A stretch of 8,810 nt of DNA from Flavobacteriales bacterium. GTDB taxonomy: Bacteria; Bacteroidota; Bacteroidia; Flavobacteriales_D; Sanyastnellaceae. This document shows positions 1-7,713 of the stretch, in pieces (position 1 is the first letter of the stretch; every line of letters begins with the position of its first letter). Both the position numbers and the translations under genes were made by a program. The DNA lies in NCBI GenBank assembly GCA_011524845.1, contig WTJL01000058.1, positions 25,463-34,272 on the forward strand. Reading direction: 5' to 3'. The notes beneath the pieces were generated by a model, which worked only from the letters and a program-made list of their open reading frames with translations, did not search any database and had not been told where the DNA came from.

Positions 1-2142
1 GAGTCCGGCTTGGTGGGTGACGAATTCTCGGACGGTGCGTGTGCCCATCGCATGGTCCTCCAATTCAGGCAGGACCTCGGCCATCGTTTGGTCCACCTCC
101 AGCGCTCCCTCTGCGACCAGCCCCATCAAGATGTTGGCCGTCACGGCCACTTTGGTGATGCTCGCCACATCGTACACCGATTCAGGGGTCACAGGAGCCA
201 CGCCGTCCAACGTGCCAAAGGACTTGTCCATGACAATGTTCCCTTGGTGCGCCACCACCACGCGGGCTCCTGGAAGGGCGCCTTCTTCGAGGGCCACGTT
301 CAAGAGGCTGTCCACTTGGGCAGAAGGCGCAGCCCAAAAGCCAGTCCGCTCTTCCGTCCATCGTCCCAGCCGTTGGTGTCCGCTCCACGCCAAACCGTCG
401 CCCACCTTCCAAGGACCTTGGGTGGGAGAGACGGGCAACGCACCCTGCACTGCAGCCACCCCCACCAGGGCGTCGGCCACAGCCTCGCAGGTGCGAGGGT
501 CGTCTTGGTAGGCCACAAGCAGGGCACCCGCACGGGAAGACAGGGACACCAAATCTTTCAAGGCGTAAGGGTTGCCCATCCAGACCACGGTCACCTTGTC
601 GGGCGAGACGCCCCAGGATTGAAGGGCCTCCGCGAGGGCCGACACGCCTTCAGGTTGGAGGCCAAAGTTCCTCGACGGCCTGTGGCTCATTTCGGTGGCC
701 GTCACCACAATTCGGTCTGCCTTCACGGCGCTTTTTTGGACCGCATCCCGGCCGAGGCCGCTGCCGTCTTTGCCGAGGACATGCCTGTCCACTGTCCAGC
801 TCGCTCCGAGATGGGCCGAGAGTTGGGCTTCCAAGGGCGCGCACGAGGATTCATGGTTGGCCAAGTCGAGCATGGTCAGGTGGCCTTCAGAGGCCAACAA
901 CGGCGCGGCCGTCAAGGAATCCGTTCCAGGGAGTGCGGTCAAACTCTGCGCGAGCAGTTCCCGATGGATGACGTCGGCATGGGGTGGCTCCCAAGGTGTC
1001 CCAGCCGCGGGAAGGCTGTCCTGCGCGTGGCACCATTGCTTGGCCAAGAGCACCCTTCTGCACTTTTCCGTGACGGCGACAGAATCCAAGGTGCCCGAGG
1101 CGAGGGCCTCCATGGCTTCGTCGATGGCGGCCACCGGATCACCTGGAAAGAGCAGCACGTCGTTCCCGGCCAACACCGCGTCGCGGATGCGAGGTCGGTC
1201 GCCCACGAAATCGGCGAAGCCTTTCATGCTCATGGCGTCGGTGAACACGAGTCCTTCGAACCCGAGCTCGCCGCGCAGCAAGCTGTCCACAATCAGTGGC
1301 GACAGGGTGGAGGGCTGGGCTTCGGTGCTGTCGAGGCTCGGAATGTCCAGGTGCGCCACCATGACGGCCCCCATGCCCCGATCAAACGTGTGTCGGAAGG
1401 GGGCGAGTTCCACGGAATCCAAACGGGCGCGGTCGTGGCTGATGGTGGGAAGGGTCTTGTGAGAGTCGCTGTCGCTGTCCCCGTGGCCAGGGAAGTGCTT
1501 GGCGGTGGCCAGCACGTGGACGTCTTGCAGTCCGTCGGCGTAAGCCTGCCCCAGCTCGCCAACCCAATGCACATCTTCGCCAAAGCTGCGGCTTCCAATC
1601 ACGGGGTTGAGCGGGTTGGAGTTGACGTCCACCACAGGGGCGAAATTCACATGCACCCCGGTGGCGCGAAGGCTTTGCCCCACCACTTGGCCAAACAACC
1701 GAACCAACTCTGGATTGCGCGTGGCACCCAATGTCATGGCGCGGGGGAACGACCGCGTGCTGTCCAAGCGCATCCCCAACCCCCACTCGGCGTCGGACGA
1801 CACCATCAAGGGCACCTTGGCTTGGGCCTGCAACCGCTTCAAGCGAATGCGTTGGTGCTCCGGGCCGCCCTGCATGCAAATGACCCCGCCCAATCCCAAC
1901 TCACGGGTCCAGCGTTCGGCCTCCGCCCAACCGGCGGTGTCGGTTCGCGAGTAAATGGGAACCATGAGCAATTGCGCCACGCGCTCTTCCATGCTCAAGG
2001 TGGCCAGCACGCTGTCCACGGCGGGGCTGTCCGCAGACAGGAACGCTGGACGAATGGGGTCTGAATCGGCGAGAGGAGCTTGGGCCTGGTGGCATCCAGC
2101 CCATGAAAGCAGGGCCAAGCAGGTGTAGAGAAGGCGCACCAT
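1..2142 (-). CDS. GH3 beta-N-acetylglucosaminidase fused to beta-lactamase-type serine hydrolase, lipoprotein (C-terminus cut by window edge)
   Basis: The frame is open for 714 codons from the ATG at 2142 to the window edge, so the C-terminus and stop are missing. Residues 1-17 form a signal peptide ending in Cys17 (SWAGC), a relaxed lipobox. A GH3 catalytic domain follows (about 45-370). It has KHFPGHGDSDSDSH (215-228) with the Asp226/His228 dyad typical of NagZ-type enzymes, and FTDAMSMKG (300-308) with the likely nucleophile Asp302. Residues about 390-600 fit the GH3 C-terminal alpha/beta domain. From about 605 a beta-lactamase/PBP-like domain begins, with S661-I-T-K664 as the SxxK motif; its later motifs lie outside the window. 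Such fusions, usually around 1000 residues, are common in Bacteroidota. An envelope role is inferred: releasing GlcNAc from peptidoglycan fragments plus an unknown peptidase or esterase step. The ATG overlaps the cmk stop by one base, suggesting coupled translation. Confidence 0.9.
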   Translation of the reverse strand, partial: MVRLLYTCLALLSWAGCHQAQAPLADSDPIRPAFLSADSPAVDSVLATLSMEERVAQLLMVPIYSRTDTAGWAEAERWTRELGLGGVICMQGGPEHQRIRLKRLQAQAKVPLMVSSDAEWGLGMRLDSTRSFPRAMTLGATRNPELVRLFGQVVGQSLRATGVHVNFAPVVDVNSNPLNPVIGSRSFGEDVHWVGELGQAYADGLQDVHVLATAKHFPGHGDSDSDSHKTLPTISHDRARLDSVELAPFRHTFDRGMGAVMVAHLDIPSLDSTEAQPSTLSPLIVDSLLRGELGFEGLVFTDAMSMKGFADFVGDRPRIRDAVLAGNDVLLFPGDPVAAIDEAMEALASGTLDSVAVTEKCRRVLLAKQWCHAQDSLPAAGTPWEPPHADVIHRELLAQSLTALPGTDSLTAAPLLASEGHLTMLDLANHESSCAPLEAQLSAHLGASWTVDRHVLGKDGSGLGRDAVQKSAVKADRIVVTATEMSHRPSRNFGLQPEGVSALAEALQSWGVSPDKVTVVWMGNPYALKDLVSLSSRAGALLVAYQDDPRTCEAVADALVGVAAVQGALPVSPTQGPWKVGDGLAWSGHQRLGRWTEERTGFWAAPSAQVDSLLNVALEEGALPGARVVVAHQGNIVMDKSFGTLDGVAPVTPESVYDVASITKVAVTANILMGLVAEGALEVDQTMAEVLPELEDHAMGTRTVREFVTHQAGL

Positions 2143-2843
2143 CAAGAGGCGTCCTCCATGCGGGTGCGCGCTAGGGACACGAGGAAGTTGAACTGTTCTT
2201 CCACGGTCAAATCGCTGTTGTCCACCACCACGGCGTCTTCTGCCTGACGCAAGGGGGCCACGGCACGCTCGGAATCGATGCGGTCGCGCTCGAGCACGTT
2301 GTCCAACACCTCGTCGAACGTGACCTCTTTTCCTTGGGCCTTCAGCTCATTGAGGCGACGGTACGCTCGGGTTTCAGGGTCGGCGGTCATGAAGACCTTG
2401 AGCTCGGCCTTGGGCAACACCACCGTGCCGATGTCCCGCCCGTCCATCACGACTCCGCCGGCTTCCGCCATGCGTTGCTGGATGGCGACGAGCTTGGTCC
2501 GCACCTCGGGCACCCGGGCCACGAGGCTCACTTTGGAGGCCACTTCCATGGTGCGGATTTCCTTTTCCACGTTGATGCCGTTCAAGTGAATTTCACTCTG
2601 CTCGGTCTTGGGGTTGTACCGGAAGGCCAGGAACATGCGCTCCAGTCCAGCCCGCAGACCGACTTCGTTGACGACGGTGTCCACCACGCTGCGTTCGCGC
2701 ATGGCGTGCAAGGTGGCGGCGCGGTACATGGCGCCGGTGTCGATGTAGACGTAGTTCAGCTCCTTGGCCAGGGACTTGGCCAAGGTGCTTTTTCCAGCAC
2801 TTGAGTGCCCGTCAATGGCGACGTTGATTCGGCTTCTCCCCAT
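2142..2843 (-). CDS. cmk: Cytidylate kinase
   Basis: This cytosolic enzyme phosphorylates CMP and dCMP to the diphosphates using ATP, supplying CTP and dCTP for RNA, DNA and lipid synthesis. The 233-residue protein has the usual family length and all expected motifs. These are the P-loop GHSSAGKST (12-20), IDTGAMYRA (34-42) in the nucleotide-binding region, MDGRDIGT (133-140), and the Arg-rich stretch RDRIDSERAVAPLRQAEDA (186-204) that holds the phosphate-contacting lid. The ATG at 2843 places the P-loop at the normal distance from the N-terminus. It lies 30 bp downstream of porQ, and its TGA overlaps the next ATG as TGATG. It therefore probably shares a transcript with lon and porQ. Nothing in the sequence is unusual for the family. 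Confidence 0.97.
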   Translation of the reverse strand: MGRSRINVAIDGHSSAGKSTLAKSLAKELNYVYIDTGAMYRAATLHAMRERSVVDTVVNEVGLRAGLERMFLAFRYNPKTEQSEIHLNGINVEKEIRTMEVASKVSLVARVPEVRTKLVAIQQRMAEAGGVVMDGRDIGTVVLPKAELKVFMTADPETRAYRRLNELKAQGKEVTFDEVLDNVLERDRIDSERAVAPLRQAEDAVVVDNSDLTVEEQFNFLVSLARTRMEDAS

Positions 2844-2873
2844 GCGTCGAAGATAGGTTGGACCCGTTGAATA

Positions 2874-3941
2874 TCAGGGGGTCTGCGGTGTGGTTTTGTT
2901 CCCGCTTTGGGGCAGCTTCAAGACCAAGCCCAAATGGGTCGAACTCCCCGCAAAGTGATACGTGCTTCGGGCAAGGCTGAAGTCGACGCTTCGGAACTGC
3001 CCGCGAAGGCCCACGGACAGACCGTTGATCCCGGTTCGGCCGGCGGCGGACATGGTTTTCTGCCGCTGGTGGTTGTAGCCCAAATAGCCCCGGAGCTGCT
3101 CGCCCAAACGCAGCGTCACGCCGCCGGTCAGGTGGCGAAAGAACTGGTCGCCCCACACCCAGGTGTCGTTGGGGATGACCTGACCCGTGAGTGGATCGTA
3201 GAGGTCGTCGTAGGTGCCTTCAGGGGCCAAATCCCAGGTCTCCAGCCGTTGAAGCCGGAGGTGAAACGTGAACGGGGCGTTGGGAAAACTTTGGGTCAGT
3301 CCGAGTTGAACGTTGTGCGGCAGACGGCCTTCCGGCATGATGCCTGAGAAATCTTCTTGCACTCCCACGTTGGAGATCAGGAGGCCCACAGCGCCGTATC
3401 CATTGCGGCTGCGACGCACCACGCCGAGGTCAAACCCCAGGACGCCCGCATTGACCTGCTCCAAATTGCGCAGTCCTGCGTAGCCCGACACGCCGACCAC
3501 CCAGAGGGTGTCCAGCACCCAAGACGTGCCGTATTGGGCGGCATAGTCGCCGCCTGAAAACGCGCCAGTGGGGTCGCCCGCCGCTGAGACGCCTTCAAAT
3601 TCCCCGTAGGTCGCAAACCTTATGCCGACGTAAGAGGCCCTTCGGCCCGTGGGCGCCAGAGGCACCGCCACAGCACCGCCGCGAATGCCAGCGAAATAAT
3701 CGAGGTAGGATGTGTACACATTGCGCTCCACGGTCGAGTCCATGGCGGCAGGATGCAACACGGCGGACCACCCGTCCCCTCGAACAGGCGCCACATCCAA
3801 TCCGCCCAAGGCGGCGTTCCGTGCATCTGCGGCCACATCCCAAGCCAAGGAAGGAGGGACGTCGCTCGCCGTTTGGGCGAATGACGTCGACACCCACCAC
3901 CCCAAGCCAGCGGTCAACACAAGGATGCGGAATCGGAACAT
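2874..3941 (-). CDS. porQ: Type IX secretion system outer-membrane protein PorQ
   Basis: The 355-residue protein has a cleavable signal peptide (hydrophobic residues 5-21, cleavage near SFAQ at 20-23) and then alternating beta-strand sequence typical of an outer-membrane barrel. Family features are the N-terminal ARNAALGGLDV (40-50), NPA-like LHPAAM (62-67), FFRHLTGGV (267-275), GYNHQRQ (288-294) and the C-terminal STYHFAGSSTH (326-336). In Porphyromonas, PorQ belongs to the PorU-PorV-PorQ-PorZ attachment complex, which processes type IX cargo and anchors it at the cell surface. An ATG at 4004 in the same frame overlaps lon and adds 21 residues before the signal peptide. The ATG at 3941, 10 bp after the lon stop, puts the signal peptide at the true N-terminus and is preferred. 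As I recall, lon and cmk are frequent neighbours of porQ in Bacteroidota. Confidence 0.88.
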   Translation of the reverse strand: MFRFRILVLTAGLGWWVSTSFAQTASDVPPSLAWDVAADARNAALGGLDVAPVRGDGWSAVLHPAAMDSTVERNVYTSYLDYFAGIRGGAVAVPLAPTGRRASYVGIRFATYGEFEGVSAAGDPTGAFSGGDYAAQYGTSWVLDTLWVVGVSGYAGLRNLEQVNAGVLGFDLGVVRRSRNGYGAVGLLISNVGVQEDFSGIMPEGRLPHNVQLGLTQSFPNAPFTFHLRLQRLETWDLAPEGTYDDLYDPLTGQVIPNDTWVWGDQFFRHLTGGVTLRLGEQLRGYLGYNHQRQKTMSAAGRTGINGLSVGLRGQFRSVDFSLARSTYHFAGSSTHLGLVLKLPQSGNKTTPQTP

Positions 3942-3951
3942 GGGGAGCAAG

Positions 3952-6384
3952 TTAGGCAGAGACAATGCGCAAGGGACGTTCCACTTGCTGTCCCAACAAC
4001 GCACGGTCCACCACTTCTCGCATGTGGGTGACGTAAGTGAAGGTCAATCCCTTGATGTAGCGCGGGTTGATGTCGTCCACATCTTGGCGGTTGCGTTCGC
4101 ACAGAATGATTTCCTTGATGCCCGCCCGCTTGGCGGCGAGGATTTTCTCTTTGATCCCGCCCACGGGGAGCACTTGGCCTCGGAGGGTGATCTCGCCGCT
4201 CATGGCGAGGTACTTCCGAACCTTGCGTTGGGTGAATGCGCTGGCCAGCGCCGTCAACATGGTGACCCCGGCACTCGGTCCATCCTTGGGAATGGCGCCC
4301 TGAGGCACGTGGATGTGCACGTTCCACTTGTCGAAGACGTCAGGCGTCAAGCCAAGCCAGTCGGCATGGGCTTTCAGGTGTTGCAGCGCAATGATGGCCG
4401 ACTCCTTCATGACGTCCCCGAGGTTGCCCGTCAGCGTCAGTTTTCCCGTGCCTGGGGTCAACGATGATTCGATGAACAGGATGTCGCCACCCCGCGGGGT
4501 CCAAGCGAGCCCCGTGACCACGCCGGCCACGTCGTTCCCTTCGTAACGGTCTTTTTCACGCGCAATGCCCAGGATGTCGTGCAGGTGGTCAGACCCCACT
4601 TCCACGTCGTGGGCCTCTTCGAGGGCCAGCTGCTTGGCGCGGTGACGCACGATTTTGGCCAAACGCTTGTCCAAACCACGCACGCCGCTCTCGTTCGTGT
4701 ACTGTTCCACCACCGATTGAATGGTGGCCACAGGAACCTTGAGTTGGGCAGGGGCCAAGCCCGATTCGTTCAAGTGCTTGGGCAGGAGGTGACGCTTGCC
4801 GATCTGCACCTTTTCTTCCAAGGTGTACCCGCTGACATCGATGATTTCCATCCGGTCCCGCAAGGCCGGTTGGATGGTGCTGAGGTCGTTGCAGGTGGCC
4901 AAGAACATGACCTTGCTCAAGTCGTAATCGAGGTCGAGGTAGTTGTCATGAAACGTGTGGTTCTGCTCTGGGTCGAGCACTTCGAGCAGGGCAGAAGAGG
5001 GGTCGCCGTGGTGGTCTCGGCCGAGCTTGTCGATTTCATCCAGCACAAACAGCGGGTTGCTGGTCCCCGATTTCTTCAGGTTTTGAAGCACGCGACCGGG
5101 CATGGCGCCGATGTACGTTTTTCGGTGCCCGCGGATCTCGGCCTCGTCTCGCAGTCCGCCCAAGCTCATGCGCACGTACTGGCGACCCAAGGCCTCGGCA
5201 ATGCTTCGTCCCAACGACGTCTTGCCTACGCCCGGAGGTCCGTACAAGCAAAGGATGGGCGCCTTGAGGTCGCCCTTGATTTTGAGCACGGCCAAGTGTT
5301 CGATGATGCGCTCCTTCACCTTCTCCAAGCCATAGTGGTCTTGGTTCAACACCGCTTGCGCATGGTTGAGGTCGAAGTTGTCTTGAGACACCTCGTTCCA
5401 CGGAAGGTCGAGCAAGGTGTCGAGGTAGTTCGCTTGAACGCTGTATTCGCTGGCTTGCGGGTTCATCCGTTCCAACCGTCCGATTTCTTTGTCGAAGGCC
5501 TCTTGGGCGTGATCGGGCCAATCTTTTGTGGCCGCCTTGGCCCGTTTCTCCAAGATTTCTTCCTTCAGCGGGTTGGACCCGAGCTCTTCCTGGATGGTTT
5601 TCATCTGCTGATGCAGGAAGAATTCACGTTGCTGTTGGTCGAGGTCGGTTTTGACCTTTCGCTGAATGTCTTGCTTCAAAGACAGCATCTGCTTCTCCTT
5701 GTGAAGGAGTTCAAGCACTTTTTGGGCGCGCTCCCGCAGGTCCACCTCTTCGAGGATGACTTGTTTGTCCTCCACCTCGACTTGCATGTTGCTTCCGATG
5801 AAATTCACCAAGAAGCCCAAACGGTCGATTCCCTTGATGGCCTCCGCGGCCTCTGTGGGAATGTTGGGGTTCATTTCAATGAGCTCGGCGGAAAGGTCTC
5901 GGAGGCTTTCAATCATCGCCTGGCTTTCCTTTTCAGGAAGGGGTTCGTCAATGCCACCGTAGCCTTCGACTCGGGCTTTGTGGTAGGGCTCCTCCTGGAC
6001 AATCTCGGTCCACTTGAAACGCTGTTGGCCTTGCAAGATCACTGTGTTGGTGCCGTCGGGCATCTTGAGCATTTTCAAGATGCGGGCCACAGTGCCCACC
6101 TTGTTGAGGTCTTCCGGGCCTGGGATTTCCGTGTCGTCCTCTTTTTGGCTGACCACACCGATCAACGCTTCCGACTTGTTCGCCTCGCGGATCAACCGCA
6201 CGCTGCGGTCGCGTCCGACGGTGATGGGGATGACCACGCCCGGAAACAGCACCGTGTTGCGCAGAGACAGCAAGGGAAGCTCTTCAGGCACTTCCTTTTC
6301 GTGCATGGCGTGTTCGTCCTCCTCCGTCAAGATGGGGATGAAGTCTTGGTCTTGGGTGTCGCTCAGTCGCATGGCCTTCGTCAT
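3952..6384 (-). CDS. lon: ATP-dependent protease Lon (endopeptidase La)
   Basis: This 810-residue protein is a full-length bacterial Lon, a cytosolic AAA+ protease that degrades misfolded and some regulatory proteins. The N-terminal substrate-binding LON domain (about 34-235) contains LPLLSLRNTVLFPGV. A charged, coiled-coil-like helical stretch (about 215-310) follows. The AAA+ module has Walker A GPPGVGKTS (382-390) and Walker B LFVLDE (445-450). The C-terminal protease domain carries DGPSAGVTM with catalytic Ser704, and GGIKEK with catalytic Lys747, 43 residues later as in Escherichia coli Lon (S679/K722). All active-site residues are intact. The ATG at 6384 is the first one after an in-frame TGA at 6400-6402; the Met5 codon at 6372 is an alternative. 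It appears to be the first gene of the lon-porQ-cmk-GH3 run. No confident promoter was found in the 140 bp upstream. Confidence 0.98.
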   Translation of the reverse strand: MTKAMRLSDTQDQDFIPILTEEDEHAMHEKEVPEELPLLSLRNTVLFPGVVIPITVGRDRSVRLIREANKSEALIGVVSQKEDDTEIPGPEDLNKVGTVARILKMLKMPDGTNTVILQGQQRFKWTEIVQEEPYHKARVEGYGGIDEPLPEKESQAMIESLRDLSAELIEMNPNIPTEAAEAIKGIDRLGFLVNFIGSNMQVEVEDKQVILEEVDLRERAQKVLELLHKEKQMLSLKQDIQRKVKTDLDQQQREFFLHQQMKTIQEELGSNPLKEEILEKRAKAATKDWPDHAQEAFDKEIGRLERMNPQASEYSVQANYLDTLLDLPWNEVSQDNFDLNHAQAVLNQDHYGLEKVKERIIEHLAVLKIKGDLKAPILCLYGPPGVGKTSLGRSIAEALGRQYVRMSLGGLRDEAEIRGHRKTYIGAMPGRVLQNLKKSGTSNPLFVLDEIDKLGRDHHGDPSSALLEVLDPEQNHTFHDNYLDLDYDLSKVMFLATCNDLSTIQPALRDRMEIIDVSGYTLEEKVQIGKRHLLPKHLNESGLAPAQLKVPVATIQSVVEQYTNESGVRGLDKRLAKIVRHRAKQLALEEAHDVEVGSDHLHDILGIAREKDRYEGNDVAGVVTGLAWTPRGGDILFIESSLTPGTGKLTLTGNLGDVMKESAIIALQHLKAHADWLGLTPDVFDKWNVHIHVPQGAIPKDGPSAGVTMLTALASAFTQRKVRKYLAMSGEITLRGQVLPVGGIKEKILAAKRAGIKEIILCERNRQDVDDINPRYIKGLTFTYVTHMREVVDRALLGQQVERPLRIVSA

Positions 6385-6524
6385 TTGGATTGGACAAGGT
6401 CAAAGGGCGTGCCAAACGGCCTCTCGCCTTCGCCTCTGTCACATCCAACGACAGGTTGTCCCATTCGTTGTGCCAGACCCCCACTTTCGTCAGAGACTGC
6501 GACAGGATGTCAGGTGCGGTGTTT
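6385..6524 (-). other. Intergenic region upstream of lon, with a short inverted repeat
   Basis: These 140 bp separate the GlmU-like gene from lon and should hold the lon promoter if lon is not read through from upstream. The best structure is the inverted repeat CAACGA (6446-6451) / TCGTTG (6465-6470), with a 13-bp centre that also holds part of a GACA/TGTC pairing. No TAnnTTTG element, CIRCE-like sequence or T-tailed terminator hairpin was found. The function of the repeat is unknown, and a 6-bp arm can occur by chance. Confidence 0.35.
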
Positions 6525-7631
6525 TCAGCTCACCCGTGCAGCGAACGCGCGACGGATGCGGTCTTCGTCGTCTTGGGTCAACTCCACCTTCCGCCGGGCC
6601 ATGACCTTTCGTGCGGTCGACAAAGCGCGTTCCACGTCGTGAACGTCGCCTTCGGTTCCCCAAGAGAAAGAGGGGAGGTGCTTTGGGGGCATTCCAGCCC
6701 CAAATACGTTGCACATGGCGCCCACCACCGTGGCGGTGTTGAATGCGGTGTGGATGGCGGACTTGCTGTGGTCGCCCATGATCAGCCCACAAAACATGCG
6801 GCCACGGTTGCGCCATGTGGAGGCCTCCGCATCCCACTCGGCAATGTCCCCGTAGGTGTTTTTCAGGTTGCTGCAGGTGGTTTCAGCCCCGAGGTTGCAC
6901 CACGATCCGAGCACTGCATTCCCTAAGAATCCCCCGTGGGCTTTGTTGGAGTGGTCGTGAACCACCACGTTGCTCAATTCGCCGCCGACCTTGCATCCAC
7001 GTCCAATGGTGGTGGGGCCGTACACCAACGTGCCCATGCGAAGGGTCGAGCCTTCCCCCAGCGCGAACGGGCCACGAATTCGGCAGCCTTCCATGATTTC
7101 GGCATCGGGTCCGACGACAATGTCGCCGCCTTCCGTGTTCAAGGAGACGTCGCGCAACACCGCCCCAGGCGCGAGGTGAACGCGCTCGAGCGGTCCATGG
7201 ACGATGACTCCGGCGTTGCGCCAGGCGTCTCGTTCCTCCTCTTGAAGGGTGCGCAACCGCCACGCCAGCTTGAGCCGGTCCAAATCGCCCGACAGTCCTT
7301 CCCCGGCGCGTTCGAACAACATCGGCGCATCGTGGAGCATGTCGGGGGCACCAGGGGTCACCCGCTCCGAGGCGTTCTCCCCGCATCTGGCGATCTGGAG
7401 GCCGTCGTGTTCCCATGCCTGGCCATCGGTCAGGGCCGCCACCATTCCGGCGTTGGCTGCCGTAGGCAACAGCCGAGGATGCAGTTGGACATGCGGTTTG
7501 GCTTGCAGCAAATCTTTCCATTGATTTGCAATCGACCGCACCCCAAAGTGCAGCGCGTGCTCGTCGCGCAGGACGTTCAAAGGGTACAAGTCGGCGGAAG
7601 GAAGGACCTCCATGAAAACAGATGCTGCCAT
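6525..7631 (-). CDS. GlmU-like sugar nucleotidyltransferase/acetyltransferase with left-handed beta-helix (Bacteroidota type)
   Basis: The 368-residue protein belongs to the Bacteroidota GlmU-like family (alt_bact_glmU / NTP_transf_4 type), proposed to make UDP-GlcNAc in species lacking classical GlmU. The C-terminal half (about 141-325) is a hexapeptide-repeat beta-helix with the family signatures IMEGCRIRGPFALGEG (179-194), HSNKAHGGFLGN (227-238), WCNLGAETTCSNLKN (244-258) and CGLIMGDHSK (281-290). His232 lies where the acetyltransferase catalytic His of GlmU would be. The N-terminal nucleotidyltransferase part is short, about 140 residues. It reads LYPLNVLRDEHALHFGV (15-31) where relatives, as I recall, have LLPLTFTRPVAEIRIGI, so the TRP motif is lost. 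Acetyltransferase activity is more likely to be kept than nucleotidyl transfer. ATG 7631 gives the expected N-terminal beta strand; ATG 7613 is an alternative. The gene is divergent from the MerR-type regulator. Confidence 0.85.
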   Translation of the reverse strand: MAASVFMEVLPSADLYPLNVLRDEHALHFGVRSIANQWKDLLQAKPHVQLHPRLLPTAANAGMVAALTDGQAWEHDGLQIARCGENASERVTPGAPDMLHDAPMLFERAGEGLSGDLDRLKLAWRLRTLQEEERDAWRNAGVIVHGPLERVHLAPGAVLRDVSLNTEGGDIVVGPDAEIMEGCRIRGPFALGEGSTLRMGTLVYGPTTIGRGCKVGGELSNVVVHDHSNKAHGGFLGNAVLGSWCNLGAETTCSNLKNTYGDIAEWDAEASTWRNRGRMFCGLIMGDHSKSAIHTAFNTATVVGAMCNVFGAGMPPKHLPSFSWGTEGDVHDVERALSTARKVMARRKVELTQDDEDRIRRAFAARVS

Positions 7632-7635
7632 ATCG

Positions 7636-7643
7636 CAAACTTA
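7636..7643 (-). promoter_or_regulatory. Candidate -7 promoter element for the GlmU-like gene
   Basis: On the minus strand this reads TAAGTTTG, a full match to the Bacteroidota -7 consensus TAnnTTTG. It lies four bases before the ATG at 7631. No good TTTG was found about 20 bp further upstream. If the element is used, transcription would begin at or next to that ATG, giving a leaderless mRNA, or an 18-nt leader if translation begins at 7613. Confidence 0.4.
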
Positions 7644-7713
7644 TGATGTGAACCAAAGCGGTCGTTCAGGTGTTCGTTGGTTTGGCACACCTCACAATCA
7701 CCAAGAGAGCGGC

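Noticed and set aside
10..2064. Open plus-strand frame of 684 codons opposite the GH3 gene
   Set aside because: It is rich in His, Arg and Gln with no recognisable domain, and lies exactly opposite a frame with clear GH3 and SxxK motifs. Long antisense frames are expected in GC-rich coding DNA.
3942..4004. Upstream ATG of porQ inside lon
   Set aside because: It would place 21 residues before the signal peptide. The ATG at 3941 puts the signal peptide at the N-terminus.
3712..4467. Open plus-strand frame of 251 codons crossing the lon-porQ junction
   Set aside because: It runs antisense to two well-supported genes and shows no family signature.
6284..6528. Minus-strand frame open through the gap between the GlmU-like gene and lon
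   Set aside because: The part before lon looks mildly protein-like, but the frame enters the lon coding region out of phase and turns into Arg/His/Pro-rich sequence. No start or homology supports it, and an in-frame stop at 6400-6402 rules out a lon extension.
4579..6642. Open plus-strand frame of 687 codons opposite lon
   Set aside because: The opposite strand encodes a complete Lon with every catalytic residue. The antisense product is dominated by His, Val, Leu, Gln and Phe and has no domain pattern.
7612..7713. Upstream ATG extension of the MerR-type gene
   Set aside because: The extra 34 residues do not resemble MerR proteins and would overlap the start of the divergent GlmU-like gene. 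GTG at 7714 gives the usual family N-terminus.
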